A stretch of 64,000 nucleotides of DNA from Actinacidiphila epipremni (GCF_012034175.1 NZ_JAATEJ010000026.1:1-64000), one strand, 5' to 3'; shown: positions 43,334-51,970, counted from the first letter of the stretch. Program-made: numbers and translations. Notes: generated by a model not told the origin, from the letters alone.

Positions 43334-44503
43334 TCAGTGTGAGCCGCCGGCGCGCAGCGTCGCCAGATCGGCCTTGACGGTGTTGACCGGGATGGCGAAG
43401 CCCAGGCCCACGCTGCCGGCCGACGACGAGGACGAGCCGCCCGAGGACGAGGAGTCGGAGTACATCGCCGAGTTGATGCCGATGATCTGACCGGACATGT
43501 TGATCAGCGCGCCACCGGAGTTGCCCGGGTTGAGCGAGGCGTCCGTCTGGATCGCCTTGTACGTGGTCGTGGAGCTGCCGGTGTCGCCGTTGTACTGGTT
43601 GCCGCCGAAGGAGAACGGCCACTGGTCGCCGCCGCGCCCGCCGCTGCCGCCGAACCCGAAGCCCTGCCCCTGGCCCTGGTCCTGGCCGCCGCCCTGGTCC
43701 TGGCCGGTCTCCACCGGCACGGTCACCTCGCGGTTGAGGGCGGACACGATGCCGCTGGTCACGGTGTTGCTCAGGCCCTCGGGGGAGCCGATCGCGACGA
43801 CCTGGTCGCCGATCGCCACCGAGGAGGAGTCGCCGAGGGTCGCGGCCGGCAGGCCCGAGGCGCCCTGGATCTTGATGAGGGCCAGGTCCTTGTTCGGGTC
43901 GGTGCCGACGACGCTCGCGCTCGCGGTCTTGCCGTTGGGGTACGTGACGCTGATCTGCTGGGCGCCGGCGATCACGTGGTTGTTCGTGACGACCTGGCCG
44001 TCCGAGGTGATGATCACGCCGGAGCCGGTGGCCTTGCCCTGGCCCGAGGTCGCGTTGATCTCCACGACGCTGGGGTCCACGGCCTTGACGACGCCGGCGA
44101 TGGTTCCGTTGAGCGCGGCGGCGTTGATCGCCGCGGAGCCGGTCTGCGCGGTGCTGCTCGCGGCGGCGGGGTGGTCGTCGGTGGCGTGCCCGACGAAGGC
44201 GCCGACGCCGCCGCCGACCAGGCCGGCCGCGACCGCCGCCGCGGCCATCAGCGCGACCGGCCGCGGCACCCGCCGCCGCCGGTGTCCTGCGCCGCCGCCC
44301 TCACCGGGGCCGCCGGTCGCGGTCTGCGGACCGCCGGGGCCGTACGGGGGCGGCGGCGGGAAGCCGGCGTAGGAGTTGTCCGGGGCCTGCGGTGCCTGGG
44401 GAGCCTGGCCGGACGGGACCGGGGCCTGGGCGGGCCCGGAGTAGAGCGGAAGCTGCGGGTCGTACGGGTTCTGGGGTTCGCCGTTGCGGCTGCTCTCGGT
44501 CAT
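43334..44503 (-). CDS. Membrane-anchored trypsin-like (HtrA-type) serine protease lacking PDZ
   Basis: This 389-residue protease has a proline/glutamine-rich cytoplasmic N-terminus, one membrane helix near 82-104 and an exported chymotrypsin fold with His176 (VTNNHVIAG), Asp206 (NKDLALIKI) and Ser329 (NPGNSGGAL). A glycine/glutamine-rich insert of ~45 residues interrupts the fold before the serine. Unlike DegP/HtrA it ends after the protease domain, with no PDZ. It lies upstream of the two-component genes, which suggests shared envelope-stress control. Confidence 0.9.
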   Translation of the reverse strand: MTESSRNGEPQNPYDPQLPLYSGPAQAPVPSGQAPQAPQAPDNSYAGFPPPPPYGPGGPQTATGGPGEGGGAGHRRRRVPRPVALMAAAAVAAGLVGGGVGAFVGHATDDHPAAASSTAQTGSAAINAAALNGTIAGVVKAVDPSVVEINATSGQGKATGSGVIITSDGQVVTNNHVIAGAQQISVTYPNGKTASASVVGTDPNKDLALIKIQGASGLPAATLGDSSSVAIGDQVVAIGSPEGLSNTVTSGIVSALNREVTVPVETGQDQGGGQDQGQGQGFGFGGSGGRGGDQWPFSFGGNQYNGDTGSSTTTYKAIQTDASLNPGNSGGALINMSGQIIGINSAMYSDSSSSGGSSSSSAGSVGLGFAIPVNTVKADLATLRAGGSH

Positions 44504-44578
44504 GTCTACGACTGTGGGGCCGGAACATGAGAGCTGGCTGAGCACACGCTGAGAAGCCCGACAGAACCCCGTATGCCC

Positions 44579-44612
44579 TAAATAAAGATGATCGCCCCGG
44601 CGGGGAGCCGGG
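44579..44612 (-). terminator. Terminator after the LacI-family gene
   Basis: On the minus strand CCCGGC-TCCCC-GCCGGG is followed by GCGATCATCTTTATTT. This is a stem of six base pairs with a T-rich tail, four bases after the LacI stop codon. Confidence 0.7.
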
Positions 44613-44615
44613 CCC

Positions 44616-45638
44616 TCAGTGGCAGCCGCAGGACTGCCGGACCACCAGCCGGGACGGGAACTGCCGCAGCCGCTCGCGCCGGGCGCCGGGCACCCGCAGC
44701 GAGTCGTCCAGCACCGCGTCCACCGCCGCCCGGGCCATGCCCTTGCGGTCCGAGGCCACCGTCGTCAGCGGCGGGTCGGCGAGCCCGGCCTCCTTGACGT
44801 CGTCGAACCCGGCGACCGCGAGCTGCTCGGGCACGTCGAGCCGCAGCTCGCGCGCCGCCCGCAGCACCCCCAGCGCCTGGTCGTCCGTGGCGCAGAAGAT
44901 CGCCGGCGGCCGGTCCGGGCCCGCCAGCAGGCCGAGCGCGACCTCGTAGGCGTCGTAGCGGTTGTACGGGGAGTGGAAGAGCCGGTCCTCGGTGGACCGC
45001 CCCGCCTCCTCCATCGCCCGCCGCCAGCCCTCGACGTGGTCGGTGACCGGGTCGCCGACCATCGGCGTGATCTCCGTGCCGCCCAGGCACGCGACATACG
45101 GGTGGCCGTGCTCCAGCAGGTGCCGTACCGCCAGCTGCGCCCCGCCGACGTCGTCGGTGCGCACCGCGATGTCGTCGATCGCCTCGGGCCGCTCGTGCAG
45201 CAGCACCACCCGGGCGTCCCACGCGTCGATCTCGGTCGCCGCGTTCTCGCTCAGGCCCTGGCTGATCAGGATCAGCCCCGAGACCCGCATCCCCAGGAAC
45301 GCCCGCAGGTAGTGCGTCTCGCGCTCGTCGAGGTAGTCGGAGTTGCCGACCAGCACCATCTTCCCGCGCTCGGAGGCGGCCTGCTCGACCGCGTGCGCCA
45401 TCTCCGCGAAGAACGGCTGGCGCGCGTCGGGCACGATCAGCCCGATCAGGTCCGTACGGCGGCTGGCCATCGCCTGGGCCACCCGGTCGGGCCGGTAGCC
45501 GAGCTGCTTGATGGCAGCCAGCACCCGCTCGCGGGTGGCCGGGGCTACCGGCCGGGGTCCATTGTTGATGACGTAGCTGACGACCGCGGTGGAGGTCCCC
45601 GCCAGCCTGGCCACGTCGTCGCGCGTCACCTTGGGCAC
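44616..45638 (-). CDS. LacI-family transcriptional regulator
   Basis: This 340-residue regulator has a helix-turn-helix at the very start (VTRDDVARLAGTSTAVVSYVINNG) and a sugar-binding-type effector domain (LIGLIVPDARQPFFAEMAHAVEQAA). It ends RQSCGCH. The GTG start at 45638 has no Shine-Dalgarno but TAGACT lies 7 bases before it, so a leaderless message is likely. No obvious target gene is adjacent; it is read in the same direction as glnR, 43 bases after it. Confidence 0.88.
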   Translation of the reverse strand: MPKVTRDDVARLAGTSTAVVSYVINNGPRPVAPATRERVLAAIKQLGYRPDRVAQAMASRRTDLIGLIVPDARQPFFAEMAHAVEQAASERGKMVLVGNSDYLDERETHYLRAFLGMRVSGLILISQGLSENAATEIDAWDARVVLLHERPEAIDDIAVRTDDVGGAQLAVRHLLEHGHPYVACLGGTEITPMVGDPVTDHVEGWRRAMEEAGRSTEDRLFHSPYNRYDAYEVALGLLAGPDRPPAIFCATDDQALGVLRAARELRLDVPEQLAVAGFDDVKEAGLADPPLTTVASDRKGMARAAVDAVLDDSLRVPGARRERLRQFPSRLVVRQSCGCH

Positions 45639-45681
45639 GACGGGAAGTCTACGCGTGTCTATCGGATCGTCACACGGATTG

Positions 45682-46458
45682 TCATACCGGCTGCTCTGTG
45701 GACGAACGGCGCTCCGCGGCGCCCCGCGTCCCACCGCGCCCGGCGGCGCCCTCGGTACGTGCCGCGTCCTCCGCCGCCCGCTCGGCCTTCTCCGGCGTCA
45801 CGAAGCGGTAGCCGACGTTGCGCACCGTCCCGATCAGCGACTCGTGCTCGGGGCCGAGCTTGGCCCGCAGCCGCCGTACGTGCACGTCCACGGTCCGCGT
45901 GCCGCCGAAGTAGTCGTAGCCCCACACCTCCTGGAGCAGCTGGGCGCGGGTGAAGACCCGGCCCGGGTGCTGCGCCAGGTACTTCAGCAGCTCGAACTCC
46001 TTGAAGGTCAGGTCCAGCACCCGGCCCTTGAGCTTGGCGCTGTAGGTGGCCTCGTCGACCGACAGGTCGCCGTTGCGGATCTCCATCGGGCTGTCGTCGC
46101 CGGCGATCTGCTGCCGGCCCGTCGCCAGCCGCAGCCGCGCCTCGACCTCGGCCGGGCCCGCGGTGTCCAGCAGCACGTCGTCGATGCCCCAGTCCGCGGT
46201 GACCGCGGCGAGGCCGCCCTCGGTGACCACCAGGATCAGCGGGCAGCCGGGGCCGGTGGAGCGCAGCAGCTGGCACAGGCTGCGCACCTGCGGCAGATCG
46301 CGTCTGCCGTCGATGAGGATCACGTCCGCGCCCGGGGTGTCGACGAGGGCCGGGCCCTCGGCGGGGGCCACCCGCACGCTGTGCAGCAGCAGCCCGAGCG
46401 CGGGCAGCACCTCGGTGGACGGCTGGAGTGCGTTGGTCAGCAGCAACAGAGAACTCAC
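45682..46458 (-). CDS. glnR: Global nitrogen regulator GlnR
   Basis: This 258-residue protein is nearly identical to what I remember of S. coelicolor GlnR, from MSSLLLLTNALQPSTEVLPA onward. It is an atypical OmpR-type regulator; Asp50 (VILID) is kept but is thought to hold the dimer rather than be phosphorylated. The DNA-binding domain contains FKEFELLKYLAQHPGRVFTR and TVDVHVRRLRAKLG. It controls glnA, amtB and other nitrogen genes elsewhere. The GTG start follows GGGAG. The alanine/arginine-rich C-terminal tail varies between species. Confidence 0.96.
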   Translation of the reverse strand: MSSLLLLTNALQPSTEVLPALGLLLHSVRVAPAEGPALVDTPGADVILIDGRRDLPQVRSLCQLLRSTGPGCPLILVVTEGGLAAVTADWGIDDVLLDTAGPAEVEARLRLATGRQQIAGDDSPMEIRNGDLSVDEATYSAKLKGRVLDLTFKEFELLKYLAQHPGRVFTRAQLLQEVWGYDYFGGTRTVDVHVRRLRAKLGPEHESLIGTVRNVGYRFVTPEKAERAAEDAARTEGAAGRGGTRGAAERRSSTEQPV

Positions 46459-46552
46459 CGGGTGACTCCCGTCGGTCGGACTGGTGCGAGAAAGCACGAA
46501 AGGACCCGGGGGCGGCGTTGCCCAGGTCCTCTTGCACGGAACAATAGCCGAC

Positions 46553-47380
46553 ATGGACACCGCTGCCGAGACCGACGACGGATGTTTGCGTGTTTCGCCG
46601 ACCACATCGGGTGGTTACGGCGCGGTTTTGTTGACGTCCGACGGCATCGCGATCGAGGCGGAGCACCGCGGCGCGGACGGCGGCACGCGCGACCTCGCGG
46701 TGGTCGTCGCGCACGGCTTCAGCGGCGCGCTGGAGCGGCCCGCGGTGCGCCGCGCGGCCGGTGTGCTGCGCGGATACGGCGGCGTCGTCACGTTCTCGTT
46801 CCGCGGCCACGGGCGTTCCGGCGGGCACTCCACGGTGGGCGACCGCGAGGTGCTGGACCTGGACGCGGCGGTCGGCTGGGCGCGTCGGCTCGGCTACCGG
46901 CGGGTCGCCACGGTCGGCTTCTCCATGGGCGCGTCGGTGGTGCTGCGGCACGCCGGGGCGGGGCCCGGCTCGGGAATGGGCGAGGTCGACGCGGTCGTCG
47001 CGGTCAGCTCGCCGGCCCGCTGGTACTACCGGGGGACGGCGCCGATGCGGCGGCTGCACTGGGTCGTGACCCGGCCGGCGGGGCGGCTCGTGGGCCGCTG
47101 GGGCCTGAAGACCCGGATCAACTCCCGCGACTGGGACCCGGTGCCGCGCTCGCCCGTGGAGTCCGTGCCCTACATCGCGCCGACGCCGCTGCTCATCGTG
47201 CACGGCGACCGGGACGCGTACTTCCCGCTGGACCACCCGCTCTCGCTCGCCGCGGCGGCCGGCGAGGGCGGCGCCGACCTGTGGATCGAGCGCGGCTTCG
47301 GCCATGCGGAGAACGCGGCGGACGCGGCGCTGCTGGGCCGGATCGGCGAATGGCTGACCGCCCGTGGTGGAGTGCGGTGA
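46553..47380 (+). CDS. Alpha/beta hydrolase
   Basis: This 275-residue serine hydrolase shows the oxyanion region VVAHGFSGALE, the nucleophile elbow GFSMGAS, a likely acid in HGDRDAYFP and His in GFGHAENA. It resembles monoacylglycerol-lipase-like or acyl-esterase enzymes; substrate unknown. It is divergent from glnR. ACAATA ends 6 bases before the ATG, so the transcript may be leaderless. A longer start at 46484 is in frame but lacks support. Confidence 0.85.
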   Translation: MDTAAETDDGCLRVSPTTSGGYGAVLLTSDGIAIEAEHRGADGGTRDLAVVVAHGFSGALERPAVRRAAGVLRGYGGVVTFSFRGHGRSGGHSTVGDREVLDLDAAVGWARRLGYRRVATVGFSMGASVVLRHAGAGPGSGMGEVDAVVAVSSPARWYYRGTAPMRRLHWVVTRPAGRLVGRWGLKTRINSRDWDPVPRSPVESVPYIAPTPLLIVHGDRDAYFPLDHPLSLAAAAGEGGADLWIERGFGHAENAADAALLGRIGEWLTARGGVR

Positions 47381-47448
47381 GGCCGAAGGGCCATGATGGA
47401 CACCGCGCGGCGGCATGCCGCGGCGCCGGCGGGACGACGGTACGGCTG

Positions 47449-47482
47449 CCGGTGCCGGTGCCGGTGCCGGTGCCGGTGCCGG
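47449..47482. repeat. CCGGTG hexamer microsatellite
   Basis: Five perfect CCGGTG units plus a partial sixth lie between the hydrolase and the MoaD-like gene. The surrounding 218-base gap has further GC-rich dyads (CCGTACGG, GGGTGCC) but no gene. Confidence 0.8.
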
Positions 47483-47598
47483 GCCGTACGGCGGTGGGTG
47501 CCGGCGCCCGTACGGGCGAGGCGGGCCACTCGGGTGGCTTGAGCCGCCTGAGCTACCTGAGCCGCGCAGCACGAGGAAAGACGAGGGACGGAGCCCCG

Positions 47599-47892
47599 AT
47601 GGCCGCAACCGACACGGCAGCACAGCCCGTGGCGGGCACGATCCGCTACTGGGCCGCCGCCAAGGCCGCCGCGGGCACGGCGGAGGAGCCCTACCGCGCC
47701 GTCACGCTCGCCGACGCGCTGGCCGCCGCCCGCCGCCGGCACGCCGCGACGCCGGACTTCGCCCGGGTGCTGGGGCGCTGCTCCTTCCTGGTCGACGGCC
47801 ACCCCGTCGGCACCCGCGACCACACGCAGGTCCCCCTCCCGGACGGCGCCACCGTCGAGGTGCTGCCCCCCTTCGCGGGAGGCTCCGCATGA
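47599..47892 (+). CDS. MoaD/ThiS-family ubiquitin-like sulfur carrier
   Basis: This 97-residue beta-grasp protein resembles MoaD (TIRYWAAAKAAAGT, VLGRCSFLVDG, LPDGATVEVLPPFAGG). Sulfur carriers normally end in Gly-Gly, which is adenylated and thiocarboxylated. Here two residues, Ser-Ala, follow the Gly-Gly because the reading frame runs to a TGA that overlaps the next ATG. Activation would need trimming, or the protein is not a carrier. The ATG follows GAGGGACGGAG. Confidence 0.82.
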   Translation: MAATDTAAQPVAGTIRYWAAAKAAAGTAEEPYRAVTLADALAAARRRHAATPDFARVLGRCSFLVDGHPVGTRDHTQVPLPDGATVEVLPPFAGGSA

Positions 47893-49514
47893 CCGACCAC
47901 CGCGACAACACGCCGTACGGCTACGGCTCCGGCTACGACTCCGGCTCCGGCTCCGGCGAGCAGCCCGCACAGGGCCGCGGCCACGAAGAGCTTCCCCATC
48001 CGCCGGGCTCCTACGCCCCGGAGGGGACGGGGCTCTACGCGCCGGACGGCACCGGGCCTTACGCCCCGGACGGGACGGGGCCGTACCCGCCGGAGGGCGC
48101 GGGGTCTTACGCGCCGGAGGGGGTTGCGCCCTACGCCTCGGACGGCGCTGGGCCTTACGCCCCGGACGGCACCGGGCCTTACGCCCCGGACGGCACCGGG
48201 TCCTACCCGCCTGACGGCACCTACGTGCCCGAGCCGCTGCCCGCGGCCGTACCGCCGCACGCCGGCCAGGACCTGCCCTTCGGCGCCCCGCCGCCCGGCG
48301 ACGGCTGGTCCGCCCACACCGCCGGCCAGGACGGCTCCCCGTACGGAGCCCCCGCGCAAGGCGACGGCTGGGCGGCCACCCCCGCCTCGCCCCACCCCTG
48401 GACGCCGCCCCAGGAGCCCTGGGCGCAATACGCCGAGCCCTCGGGCTACGGCGACCCCGCCGGCCACGGCAGCCCGGGATACGCGAGCCCCGGCTACGGC
48501 ACCCCCGCGCCCGGCGCCGCAGGCGAAGCCGCCGGGTTCGACGGCGTGGCCCCCGGCCACGTGAGCCCCGGCTACGGCGCCGCAGGTGAGCCCTGGCAGC
48601 AGCAGGCGCAGCCGCAGCCGCATGCGTACGACTATGCCGAGCCGCAGGCTCATGGCGCGGAGCACACCGCCGTGCTGCCGGTCGTCCCCGAGGCGGACGA
48701 AAACCCCGCCCCCGCCGGGGGCCGGGCCGCGCGCAGGGAGGCCGGGCCCATGCGGGCGGACGGGCGGACCGGGTCGCCGATCATCGCGCCCGGGGTGCAG
48801 CCCGCCGCGCTGACCGCCGGGCTCGGGCTGCTGCTCGCCGGGGGCGCCGCGGTCGGCAAGCCGGCCCTCGCGGTCGTGCTGGTGCTGCTCCAGGCGGTCA
48901 CCGCCGCCGGGTGGTTCCGGCTCAACGGCATGTGGCCCGCCCGGCAGGGCATCGTGCTGGCCTTCCTCGCGGGCGTCACCGCCGACGTCGCGATGCTCGC
49001 GGCGAACGGCTCGCACGCCCCCGTGGTGATGGCCGGCACCCTCGGCATCTGGCTGCTGCTCGTGCTGGTGCTGCAACTGCGCCACCACGGCAGCGCCGAC
49101 GAGCGGCTGTCCTCCCTCACCGCGACCTCCGCCTCGACCCTGATCACCGTCCTGGCCTGCGGCTACCTCGCCGCGCTGGTCTCGGACGCCGGCCACGGCC
49201 CGGTCGTGACCGGCGCGGTCGCGGTCGCCGCGGCGACCCTGGTACGCGCCCTGCCGCTGCCCGGCCAGCCGCTCTCCCTCGCGGCGGCGCTGCTGGTCGC
49301 GGCCGGCGCCGGCGTGCTCGCCGCCCACACCGGCGGCCTGGCCGGCGGCGACGGCGTCCTGCTCGCGGTGGCCTGCGGAGCCTGCGCGCTGATCGGCCTG
49401 CGGGTCGCGAGCTACGACTTCCCGTCGCGCTTCGTGCACTTCACCGCGGGGGTCGCGCTGCCGCTCACCGCCGCCGCACCCGTCGTCTACGCCCTGGGCC
49501 GGGCGCTGACGTAA
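47889..49514 (+). CDS. Membrane protein with octapeptide-repeat N-terminus
   Basis: This 541-residue protein has a ~290-residue proline/glycine/tyrosine-rich cytoplasmic part followed by about eight hydrophobic helices (for example AALTAGLGLLLAGGAAVG and VVMAGTLGIWLLLVLVLQL). Nine copies of YAPDGTGP-like octapeptides occupy residues ~42-111. The ATG overlaps the MoaD-like stop by four bases. Function is unknown; the membrane part looks like the polytopic hypothetical proteins often found beside this MoaD-like gene in Streptomyces. Confidence 0.75.
   Translation: MTDHRDNTPYGYGSGYDSGSGSGEQPAQGRGHEELPHPPGSYAPEGTGLYAPDGTGPYAPDGTGPYPPEGAGSYAPEGVAPYASDGAGPYAPDGTGPYAPDGTGSYPPDGTYVPEPLPAAVPPHAGQDLPFGAPPPGDGWSAHTAGQDGSPYGAPAQGDGWAATPASPHPWTPPQEPWAQYAEPSGYGDPAGHGSPGYASPGYGTPAPGAAGEAAGFDGVAPGHVSPGYGAAGEPWQQQAQPQPHAYDYAEPQAHGAEHTAVLPVVPEADENPAPAGGRAARREAGPMRADGRTGSPIIAPGVQPAALTAGLGLLLAGGAAVGKPALAVVLVLLQAVTAAGWFRLNGMWPARQGIVLAFLAGVTADVAMLAANGSHAPVVMAGTLGIWLLLVLVLQLRHHGSADERLSSLTATSASTLITVLACGYLAALVSDAGHGPVVTGAVAVAAATLVRALPLPGQPLSLAAALLVAAGAGVLAAHTGGLAGGDGVLLAVACGACALIGLRVASYDFPSRFVHFTAGVALPLTAAAPVVYALGRALT
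48012..48221 (+). repeat. Nine 24-bp repeats encoding YAPDGTGP octapeptides
   Basis: The 210 bases consist of eight full 24-base units and an 18-base partial one. Units read Y-[AP]-[PS]-[DE]-G-[TAV]-[GA]-[PSL]. Two pairs of neighbouring units are almost identical in DNA, so the copy number may change by slippage or unequal exchange. Confidence 0.9.
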
Positions 49515-49638
49515 CCGACCCGGCCCGGGCCCGCCCGCTCTCACGTAACGGTTCGGTGCCGTGGGGAACCGCGGCCCCCTCGCCGCCCGTCAGGCGTTGC
49601 GGAAGTCGACGGCGGAACCGAGTGGGAGAAGCACGCGC

Positions 49639-50337
49639 ATGCGAGTGTGGCGGATCGTACTGATCGTCCTGGTCATCCTGGGCGGTCTGTTCGTCGCGGC
49701 GGACCGGATCGCGGTCTCGGTGGTGCAGAGCAAGGCCGCCGAGCGCGTGCAGATCACCGAGGGCCTGGACGAGAAGCCGAAGGTGTCGATCGAGGGCTTC
49801 CCGTTCCTGACCCAGCTGCTCTTCGGCAAGCTCGACGACGTCAAGGTCAAGGCGCGGGACATCAACGCGGGCGCCGGCGGCACGACCGTACGGATCCAGT
49901 CCTTCGACGCCGACCTGCGCGGCGTGAAGTTCTCCGACAGCTTCCGGCGCGCGGTCGCCGACACCGCCGACGGTGTGGTCTTCATCTCCTACGACGACCT
50001 GAGCAAGGCCGCGCCCGACGGCGTGACGGTCTCCGCGGCCCCGGCGGCGGCCGACGGCACCGCCCGGGTCAAGCTCAGCGCGAGCATCCCCGAGCTGGGC
50101 GACGCGGCGAGCGTCTACAGCGACATCACCGTCAAGGGCGACACCGTCTCGGTGAAGGCCGAGCAGCTGCCCAAGGCGGTGACCGCGCTGGGCCTGGAGG
50201 GCGAGGTCAGGAAGACCATCGACTTCTCCCGGCAGCTGGGCAACCTGCCGCACGGCATCACCCTCCAGAAGGTGACCGGCACGCCGGACGGCATATCCAT
50301 CCAGGTCGGTGGGCAGGATGTGGAGCTCGCGGGCTGA
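49639..50337 (+). CDS. LmeA-like (DUF2993) phospholipid-binding protein
   Basis: This 232-residue protein has one N-terminal membrane helix or uncleaved signal (VWRIVLIVLVILGGLFVA) and a DUF2993/LmeA-type domain (KVSIEGFPFLTQLLFGKLDDVKVKA, then SISVKGDTV-like strands). LmeA of mycobacteria binds phospholipid and supports mannan elongation; that role is not shown here. GGGAGAAG lies 8 bases before the ATG at 49639. Confidence 0.82.
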   Translation: MRVWRIVLIVLVILGGLFVAADRIAVSVVQSKAAERVQITEGLDEKPKVSIEGFPFLTQLLFGKLDDVKVKARDINAGAGGTTVRIQSFDADLRGVKFSDSFRRAVADTADGVVFISYDDLSKAAPDGVTVSAAPAAADGTARVKLSASIPELGDAASVYSDITVKGDTVSVKAEQLPKAVTALGLEGEVRKTIDFSRQLGNLPHGITLQKVTGTPDGISIQVGGQDVELAG

Positions 50338-50450
50338 GACGGGGCCGGCGGGCGGCGGAATGACGCACCGTCCCGCAATACGGACAATCTTGTCTCGACA
50401 TTCGACATACCGGTGACACTCGCGGCTCCGTTTCCCTACGATCGGGAGTC

Positions 50451-50531
50451 ATGAAGCGACAGGCGGATCTCACGAAGCGGCGGGCAGTCGACCTGTGCCG
50501 CGTCGCCGCCATGCTCTGTCGCATGCCCTAG
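50451..50531 (+). CDS. Cysteine-containing leader peptide of the sulfurtransferase operon
   Basis: This 26-codon frame starts with ATG and ends DLCRVAAMLCRMP before TAG. It belongs to the short Streptomyces leader peptides with a basic centre (KRRAVDLCRVAA) found before sulfur-metabolism genes. GGGAG lies close before the ATG. About 200 GC-rich bases, able to form hairpins such as CCCCTGGGG/CCCGGGG near 50620-50640, separate it from the sulfurtransferase. Ribosome stalling at the two Cys codons could tell the operon about cysteine supply. Confidence 0.75.
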   Translation: MKRQADLTKRRAVDLCRVAAMLCRMP

Positions 50532-50731
50532 GGGCGGCACCTCCCCATGTACCGCAAGCCGGCCGCAAGGCCCGGCGCCGCCGCCTGCCCGCCCCGCGCC
50601 GCGAAGCCGTCGGCAGCGCCCCTGGGGACCTCCCGGGGCCGTCCGCCCGCCGGCACCGCGGCAACCGCACCCCTTGCACCCCGCGTGTCACGCGCACCCG
50701 CAGCATCCGCACTGCCCCGGAGGAGAACAGC

Positions 50732-51568
50732 ATGAGCCGCAGTGACGTCCTGGTCGACGCCGACTGGGTCGAGGCCCACATCGACGACCCCAAGGTGGTC
50801 ATCGTCGAGGTGGACGAGGACACCTCGGCGTACGACAAGAACCACATCAAGAACGCCGTCCGCATCGACTGGAAGCAGGACCTCCAGGACCCGGTCCGCC
50901 GCGACTTCGTGGACCAGGCCGGCTTCGAGGCGCTGCTGTCCGCCAAGGGCATCGCGAACGACGACACCGTCGTCCTCTACGGCGGCAACAACAACTGGTT
51001 CGCCTCCTACGCGTACTGGTACTTCAAGCTGTACGGCCACGAGTCCGTCAAGCTGCTCGACGGTGGCCGCAAGAAGTGGGAGCTGGACTCCCGCGACCTG
51101 GTCGCCGCCGTGCCCGAGCGCCCCGCGACCCAGTACAAGGCCAAGGCCCAGGACACCTCGATCCGCGCCTTCCGCGACGACGTCGTGGCCGCGATCGGCT
51201 CGCTGAACCTGGTCGACGTGCGCTCGCCCGACGAGTTCTCCGGCAAGCTGCTCGCCCCCGCGCACCTGCCGCAGGAGCAGTCGCAGCGCCCCGGCCACGT
51301 GCCGAGCGCCCGCAACATCCCGTGGTCGAAGAACGCCAACGACGACGGCACGTTCAAGTCCGACGAGGAGCTCAAGGCCCTCTACGAGGCGGAGAGCGTC
51401 GACCTGGCCAAGGACACCATCGCGTACTGCCGGATCGGCGAGCGCTCCGCGCTCACCTGGTTCGTGCTGCACGAGCTGCTGGACCAGGGCAACGTCAAGA
51501 ACTACGACGGCTCGTGGACCGAGTACGGCTCGCTGGTCGGCGTGCCGATCGAACTCGGCGCCAACTGA
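50732..51568 (+). CDS. Thiosulfate/3-mercaptopyruvate sulfurtransferase (rhodanese)
   Basis: This 278-residue protein has two rhodanese domains. The catalytic one has Cys233 in AYCRIGERSA; the N-terminal one has no cysteine at the matching place (LYGGNNNW) and is structural. It transfers sulfur from thiosulfate or mercaptopyruvate to cyanide or thiols. GGAGGAG lies 9 bases before the ATG at 50732. It is followed 40 bases later by a DUF1416 gene, a combination kept in actinomycetes. Confidence 0.94.
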   Translation: MSRSDVLVDADWVEAHIDDPKVVIVEVDEDTSAYDKNHIKNAVRIDWKQDLQDPVRRDFVDQAGFEALLSAKGIANDDTVVLYGGNNNWFASYAYWYFKLYGHESVKLLDGGRKKWELDSRDLVAAVPERPATQYKAKAQDTSIRAFRDDVVAAIGSLNLVDVRSPDEFSGKLLAPAHLPQEQSQRPGHVPSARNIPWSKNANDDGTFKSDEELKALYEAESVDLAKDTIAYCRIGERSALTWFVLHELLDQGNVKNYDGSWTEYGSLVGVPIELGAN

Positions 51569-51608
51569 CCCACCCGGACGACCCCAGACAAGGCGAGGAC
51601 AGAACCTT

Positions 51609-51902
51609 ATGTGTGGAGCGAAGGCCGGCGGGCCGGACCTGGCAGGCATCGACACCGCCAAGGAGACCATCATCCAGGGCTCCGTCACCCGTGACGGCGA
51701 GCCCGTGAGCGGATACGTACGGCTCCTCGACGACGGCGGCGAGTTCACCGCCGAGGTCCCGACCTCGGCGACCGGCCAGTTCCGGTTCTTCGCCGCCCCC
51801 GGCACCTGGACCCTGCGCGCCCTGATCCCCGGCGCGACCGCCGAACGCACGGTAGTCCTCGCCGAACAGGGCTCCCTGGCCGAGGTAGCCATCACGGTCT
51901 GA
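51609..51902 (+). CDS. DUF1416 protein
   Basis: This 97-residue protein (MCGAKAGGPDLAGIDTAKE...) matches DUF1416, a short beta-sandwich-like family (GEPVSGYVRLLDDGGEFTAEV, FFAAPGTWTLRALIP) that follows the thiosulfate sulfurtransferase in many actinobacteria. The N-terminal Cys2-Gly is conserved. The biochemical role is not known; a partner role in sulfur transfer is inferred from context. Confidence 0.92.
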   Translation: MCGAKAGGPDLAGIDTAKETIIQGSVTRDGEPVSGYVRLLDDGGEFTAEVPTSATGQFRFFAAPGTWTLRALIPGATAERTVVLAEQGSLAEVAITV

Positions 51903-51917
51903 CCCCGACCCCCCGCC

Positions 51918-51948
51918 GGGCCGCACCCCACCCCGGGGTGCGGCCCGC
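51918..51948 (+). terminator. Terminator after DUF1416
   Basis: CGGGCCGCACCCC (51918-51930) pairs perfectly with GGGGTGCGGCCCG (51936-51948) around a five-base loop, 16 bases after the stop. No T run follows, as is common in Streptomyces. Confidence 0.8.
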
Positions 51949-51970
51949 GGCACGTCCATCGGCCGAGGCA

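Noticed and set aside
48012..48221. The tandem 24-bp repeats as a CRISPR array
   Set aside because: Units are directly adjacent with no spacers, keep the reading frame and encode octapeptides within a larger protein.
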